A stretch of 9,897 nucleotides of DNA from CAYPUG01 sp964413905 (GTDB lineage: Bacteria; Chloroflexota; Anaerolineae; JAADDB01). The notes under the pieces are model-generated. The model made no database searches, was not told the origin of the DNA, and worked only from the letters and a program-made list of their open reading frames with translations. Shown in pieces: positions 7,626 to 9,897 of this stretch; positions within the stretch are counted from its first letter, which is position 1; every line of letters begins with the position of its first letter. The stretch spans positions 1 through 9,897 of the forward strand of contig CAYPUG010000102.1 in the NCBI GenBank assembly GCA_964413905.1, given 5' to 3'. The position numbers were made by a program, and so were the translations under genes.

Positions 7626-7686
7626 GCTCTGATTGACCGACACATCGCGTTTTATGCACCTTGTCGTAAAGAAGGAGTAGAAATTC
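7626..7686 (-). repeat. Conserved upstream element, copy B (sense to the lipoprotein gene)
   Basis: Read on the minus strand from 7686 to 7626 it starts GAATTTCTAC and matches copy A at 55 of 61 positions without gaps. It ends 90 bases before the lipoprotein start codon, almost the same distance as copy A has from npdG (88 bases). Confidence 0.75.
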
Positions 7687-7696
7687 TTCCTTCTAA

Positions 7697-7737
7697 GCCA
7701 AGGTACATTCGCAGAGTTTTGTCAGTCACTTAGGTCC
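7697..7737 (+). repeat. Partial conserved element, copy C (sense to the STAND gene)
   Basis: GCCAAGGTACAT (7697-7708) is identical to copy A over 12 bases, and GTCAGTCA (7721-7728) is identical over eight at the same spacing. The intervening bases are mostly different, and the left third of the element (CTACTTCTTC) is absent. It lies back to back with copy B. Confidence 0.6.
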
Positions 7738-7761
7738 TTGCTATCCCATACTATCGTTGTG

Positions 7762-7791
7762 TTGACAATACTTACAGTTATACGTTATCCT
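7762..7791 (+). promoter_or_regulatory. Possible sigma-70 promoter for the STAND gene
   Basis: A perfect TTGACA (7762-7767) is followed after 18 bases by TATCCT (7786-7791), four of six bases of the -10 consensus. Transcription from here would give a leader of roughly 125 bases that includes the hairpin at 7851-7890. Confidence 0.5.
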
Positions 7792-7850
7792 TCTAATCGA
7801 CAGATAAAACCTTGCGAATATCCCGTGGTCGAAAAAGAAAAGAAGCAAGC

Positions 7851-7890
7851 TGTGGCATTGTCACCGCTTTCAGCGGCAACAATGCCGACA
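7851..7890 (+). other. Strong leader hairpin before the STAND gene
   Basis: GGCATTGT (7854-7861) pairs perfectly with ACAATGCC (7879-7886). Inside, CCGCT (7864-7868) pairs with AGCGG (7872-7876) around a TTC loop, separated from the outer stem by a symmetric CA/CA internal loop. TGT (7851-7853) can pair with ACA (7888-7890) past one bulged G. No T-run follows, so it is not a standard terminator. It could be a protein-binding or mRNA-stabilising structure. Confidence 0.6.
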
Positions 7891-7924
7891 CATCTCGACG
7901 CTTAAACATACTAGGATGTCATCG

Positions 7925-9897
7925 ATGCCAACACAGCAGCCAACCAGCCTTCAGGATATCATTGCCCAACGCCAGGAGGAAGATTTCGTCGGCCGCAAGG
8001 AATTCCTCCATCGATTTCGCGAGAATTTACATCTTCCCCTGGATGACCCCCAACGCCGCTTCGTCTTCAACGTGTACGGTCAGGCCGGCGTGGGCAAGAC
8101 CTGGCTTCTCCACGCAATGCAGCGCCAGGCCGAGGAGGAGGGCCATCTCACCGCGTGGTCCGACGAGACCCAGCAGGACATCCCTGCGGTGATGGGCGTC
8201 ATCGCCGCGCAGTTGGACGCGCAGGGCATTTCCCTCAAGTCCTTCAACGAGCGATACCGAACCTATCGCCAACAACGACAGGAACTCGAGGCCGATCCCG
8301 AAGCGCCTCAAGGATTGCCCGTCTTCTTGGGCCACGTGTTGGCCCGGGTGGGCATCCATCTGATGAAGCAGATCCCCCTCGGTGGCGCGCTGGTGGAATT
8401 CCTGGACGACGACGCGATCGCGGAACAGGTCGGTGAATGGACCGCGTACATCACCCGCAAGATCACCAACAAGGATGAAGTTCACCTGGTGATGGACCCC
8501 ATCGCGGTGCTCACGCCCCTCTTCCTGGAGGATTTGCGCAAACGTACTAAAGACCGACAGGTGGTGCTGTTTTTCGACGAATTCGACCGCACCGCGTCCT
8601 TCCTCGACCCCTGGCTGCGCTCTCTCCTCCAGGGGAAACACGGGGAAGTGCCCGCGCGGGTGCTCTTCGTCGTTGCCGGGCGGGAGGCCCTGGACCGGAA
8701 ACTCTGGGCTCCTTACGAGCGGGTCATCGTGCGCATGCCCCTCGCGCCTTTCACCGACGAGGAACTGCGCGCGTATCTCCAGCGCAAGGGCATCACCGAG
8801 GAGCGGGTGCTCAGCCTCATCAGCCGGGTGACGGGCAATCTCCCCTTGCTGGTGGCCACCCTGACCGCAGACGGCGTCATCGATGTGGAGGATGTGGGCC
8901 TCTCCACGGAGACCGCGGTGGATGTGTTCCTGCGCGGCGCGCCCGACGCGCTGCACCGGGCGGTCGCGCTGAACCTGGCCTTGCCCCGCCGCTTCAACCG
9001 CGATATTTTCCGAGTGGTGGTGGACGTGGAAGAAGACGAGCCCCTCTTCACATGGCTCATCCAGCGTCCCTTTGTCCGGGAGACGCCTCTAGGTTGGACG
9101 TACCACGGGCTGGTGCGCACTCAACTCCTGCGGTACAAGCACCGGGAATCCCCGGACGAGTGGACAACGCTGCACGAGCGGTTGGCCCGCTATTTTGAGG
9201 AGCACCGGGACCAGGTGAAGGTGGGCAAAGGGGACCGGGTACGCCATCCCGCGTGGCAACAGTATGCGCGGGAGGCGGCGTACCATCGCCTGTGCCAGCA
9301 TGCAGAGCAGGCCCTGACCGACGCGCTCAACGGCTTCATGGAGGCGCTGGCCGTGCACCCCTCTCTCGCCTTGCCGTGGGCCGAGACGATTTTGCACGCG
9401 GGAGAAGATGCGGAAGAAAACGCGGTCCGTGAATGGGGCCAAAGCCTGATCACCGCGCTGCAGGGTGAGAAGGACACCCGTCACACCGAAGCGATTGCGG
9501 TGTTCACCCGCTTGCTGGAAGCCCCCTTCCTCAAGCGTCGCTGGCGGCGGGTGGCGTATGAACACCGGGGCGAAGCGTATGCCGTGTTGGAACAATATGA
9601 AGCCGCGATCGCGGATTTCACCCACGCGTTGCGCTTACATCCCGACGATCCCTCGCTCCTGATACGCCGCGGAGAGACGTACCTGCGGGCAGGAAAACCG
9701 AAAAAGGCCCTGGCCGATCTCAACCGCGCGCTGGAAAAAGATACGACCTTGGTGCAGGCCCGATACTTGCGGGGCGTGGCCCACCTCCAGTTGCGTCACT
9801 ACCGAGTGGCCCTCGCGGATCTGAACGCGGTCTTGGAGGCCCAGCCCGATCATTGGCGCGCGCTGATCGCGCGGGGGGACGTGTACCGGGCCACCGG
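7925..9897 (+). CDS. STAND/AAA ATPase with TPR repeats, 3' end cut by window edge
   Basis: 657 residues are visible and the frame is open at the window end. Right after a short N-terminus comes 'FVGRKEFLHRF' (21-31), the usual entry to AAA/STAND ATPase modules. Walker A is G52-Q-A-G-V-G-K58-T59; Walker B is 'VVLFFDEFD' (213-221, D218-E219). 'GNLPLLV' (304-310) carries the GxP signature of STAND ATPases. A winged-helix-like segment (about 335-430, with 'YHGLVRTQLL') follows. At least three TPR-like helical repeats occupy about 544-657 ('AYEHRGEAYAVLEQYEAAIADF', 'RRGETYLRAGKPKKALADL', 'RYLRGVAHLQLRHYRVALADL'). Such proteins act as nucleotide-switched signal or defence scaffolds. No N-terminal effector domain is present, and anything C-terminal is outside the window. 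The start at 7925 has AGGA eight bases upstream; ATG at 7916 is an in-frame alternative without usable spacing. Confidence 0.82.
   Translation, partial: MPTQQPTSLQDIIAQRQEEDFVGRKEFLHRFRENLHLPLDDPQRRFVFNVYGQAGVGKTWLLHAMQRQAEEEGHLTAWSDETQQDIPAVMGVIAAQLDAQGISLKSFNERYRTYRQQRQELEADPEAPQGLPVFLGHVLARVGIHLMKQIPLGGALVEFLDDDAIAEQVGEWTAYITRKITNKDEVHLVMDPIAVLTPLFLEDLRKRTKDRQVVLFFDEFDRTASFLDPWLRSLLQGKHGEVPARVLFVVAGREALDRKLWAPYERVIVRMPLAPFTDEELRAYLQRKGITEERVLSLISRVTGNLPLLVATLTADGVIDVEDVGLSTETAVDVFLRGAPDALHRAVALNLALPRRFNRDIFRVVVDVEEDEPLFTWLIQRPFVRETPLGWTYHGLVRTQLLRYKHRESPDEWTTLHERLARYFEEHRDQVKVGKGDRVRHPAWQQYAREAAYHRLCQHAEQALTDALNGFMEALAVHPSLALPWAETILHAGEDAEENAVREWGQSLITALQGEKDTRHTEAIAVFTRLLEAPFLKRRWRRVAYEHRGEAYAVLEQYEAAIADFTHALRLHPDDPSLLIRRGETYLRAGKPKKALADLNRALEKDTTLVQARYLRGVAHLQLRHYRVALADLNAVLEAQPDHWRALIARGDVYRAT

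Larger units (their letters stand above)
7536..7924. other. Divergent 389-base intergenic region
   Basis: This gap separates the minus-strand lipoprotein from the plus-strand STAND ATPase and is visibly richer in A+T than the genes. From left to right it holds the lipoprotein Shine-Dalgarno, conserved element copy B (minus), partial copy C (plus), a TTGACA-type promoter pointing to the STAND gene, a purine-rich stretch (about 7831-7849), a strong hairpin (7851-7890) and the STAND start region. No coding sequence or tRNA was recognised in it. No sigma-70-like pair was found for the lipoprotein. Confidence 0.7.

Noticed and set aside
7626..7737. Insertion sequence or MITE with terminal inverted repeats
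   Set aside because: No transposase and no flanking target-site duplication could be seen, and copy A is a single arm rather than a full palindrome. The MITE idea is kept only as an alternative in the findings.
7812..8192. 126-codon plus-strand frame crossing the STAND start
   Set aside because: It begins with TTG in the leader, overlaps the STAND gene in another frame and gives a low-complexity Arg/Ser-rich protein.
8027..8956. 309-codon open frame on the minus strand inside the STAND ATPase gene
   Set aside because: It has low-complexity His/Gly/Arg-rich composition and no motif, and it lies entirely antisense to a gene with intact Walker A and B and GxP motifs. It is a shadow of GC-rich codon use.

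Overview
The window reads as a moderately GC-rich bacterial chromosome segment, most likely from the phylum Chloroflexota. That is an inference from the gene repertoire: a CpXC-family protein, an F420-dependent NADP reductase, an MptA/B-like GT-C membrane glycosyltransferase, a lipoprotein with a PrcB-like C-terminal domain and a STAND ATPase with tetratricopeptide repeats. No rRNA, tRNA, CRISPR array or transposase was seen.

Region 1 (1-4174) is a tight co-directional trio on the plus strand: a 5'-truncated CpXC protein, an SsnA-type amidohydrolase and a multi-spanning GT-C-type glycosyltransferase. The gaps are 45 and about 11 bases, so one transcript is likely. The three proteins have no obvious shared pathway. 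Region 2 (4175-6790) holds an F420H2:NADP oxidoreductase (npdG/fno) and a CrtI/PYROXD2-like FAD oxidoreductase. Both are preceded by strong AAGGAGG ribosome binding sites, and a clear rho-independent terminator follows the second gene. Region 3 (6819-7535, minus strand) is a lipoprotein with a PrcB-like C-terminal domain. Region 4 (7925 to the window end, plus strand) is a STAND/AAA ATPase with a winged-helix segment and C-terminal TPRs, cut off by the window edge.

The least expected signal is non-coding. A roughly 61-base element upstream of npdG (4195-4255, plus) recurs in inverted orientation upstream of the lipoprotein (7686 down to 7626, minus), with 55 of 61 positions identical by hand alignment. 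A third, partial and diverged copy points the other way toward the STAND gene (about 7697-7737). All three copies lie in the sense direction of the next gene. Together, the two copies in the divergent 389-base gap make an imperfect dyad of about 110 bases. This could be a shared operator/promoter module or a small dispersed intergenic repeat; the sequence alone does not decide. The STAND gene also has a strong hairpin in its probable leader.

Starts were chosen by Shine-Dalgarno spacing and family alignment from memory. No database search was possible, so family calls rest on recognised motifs.
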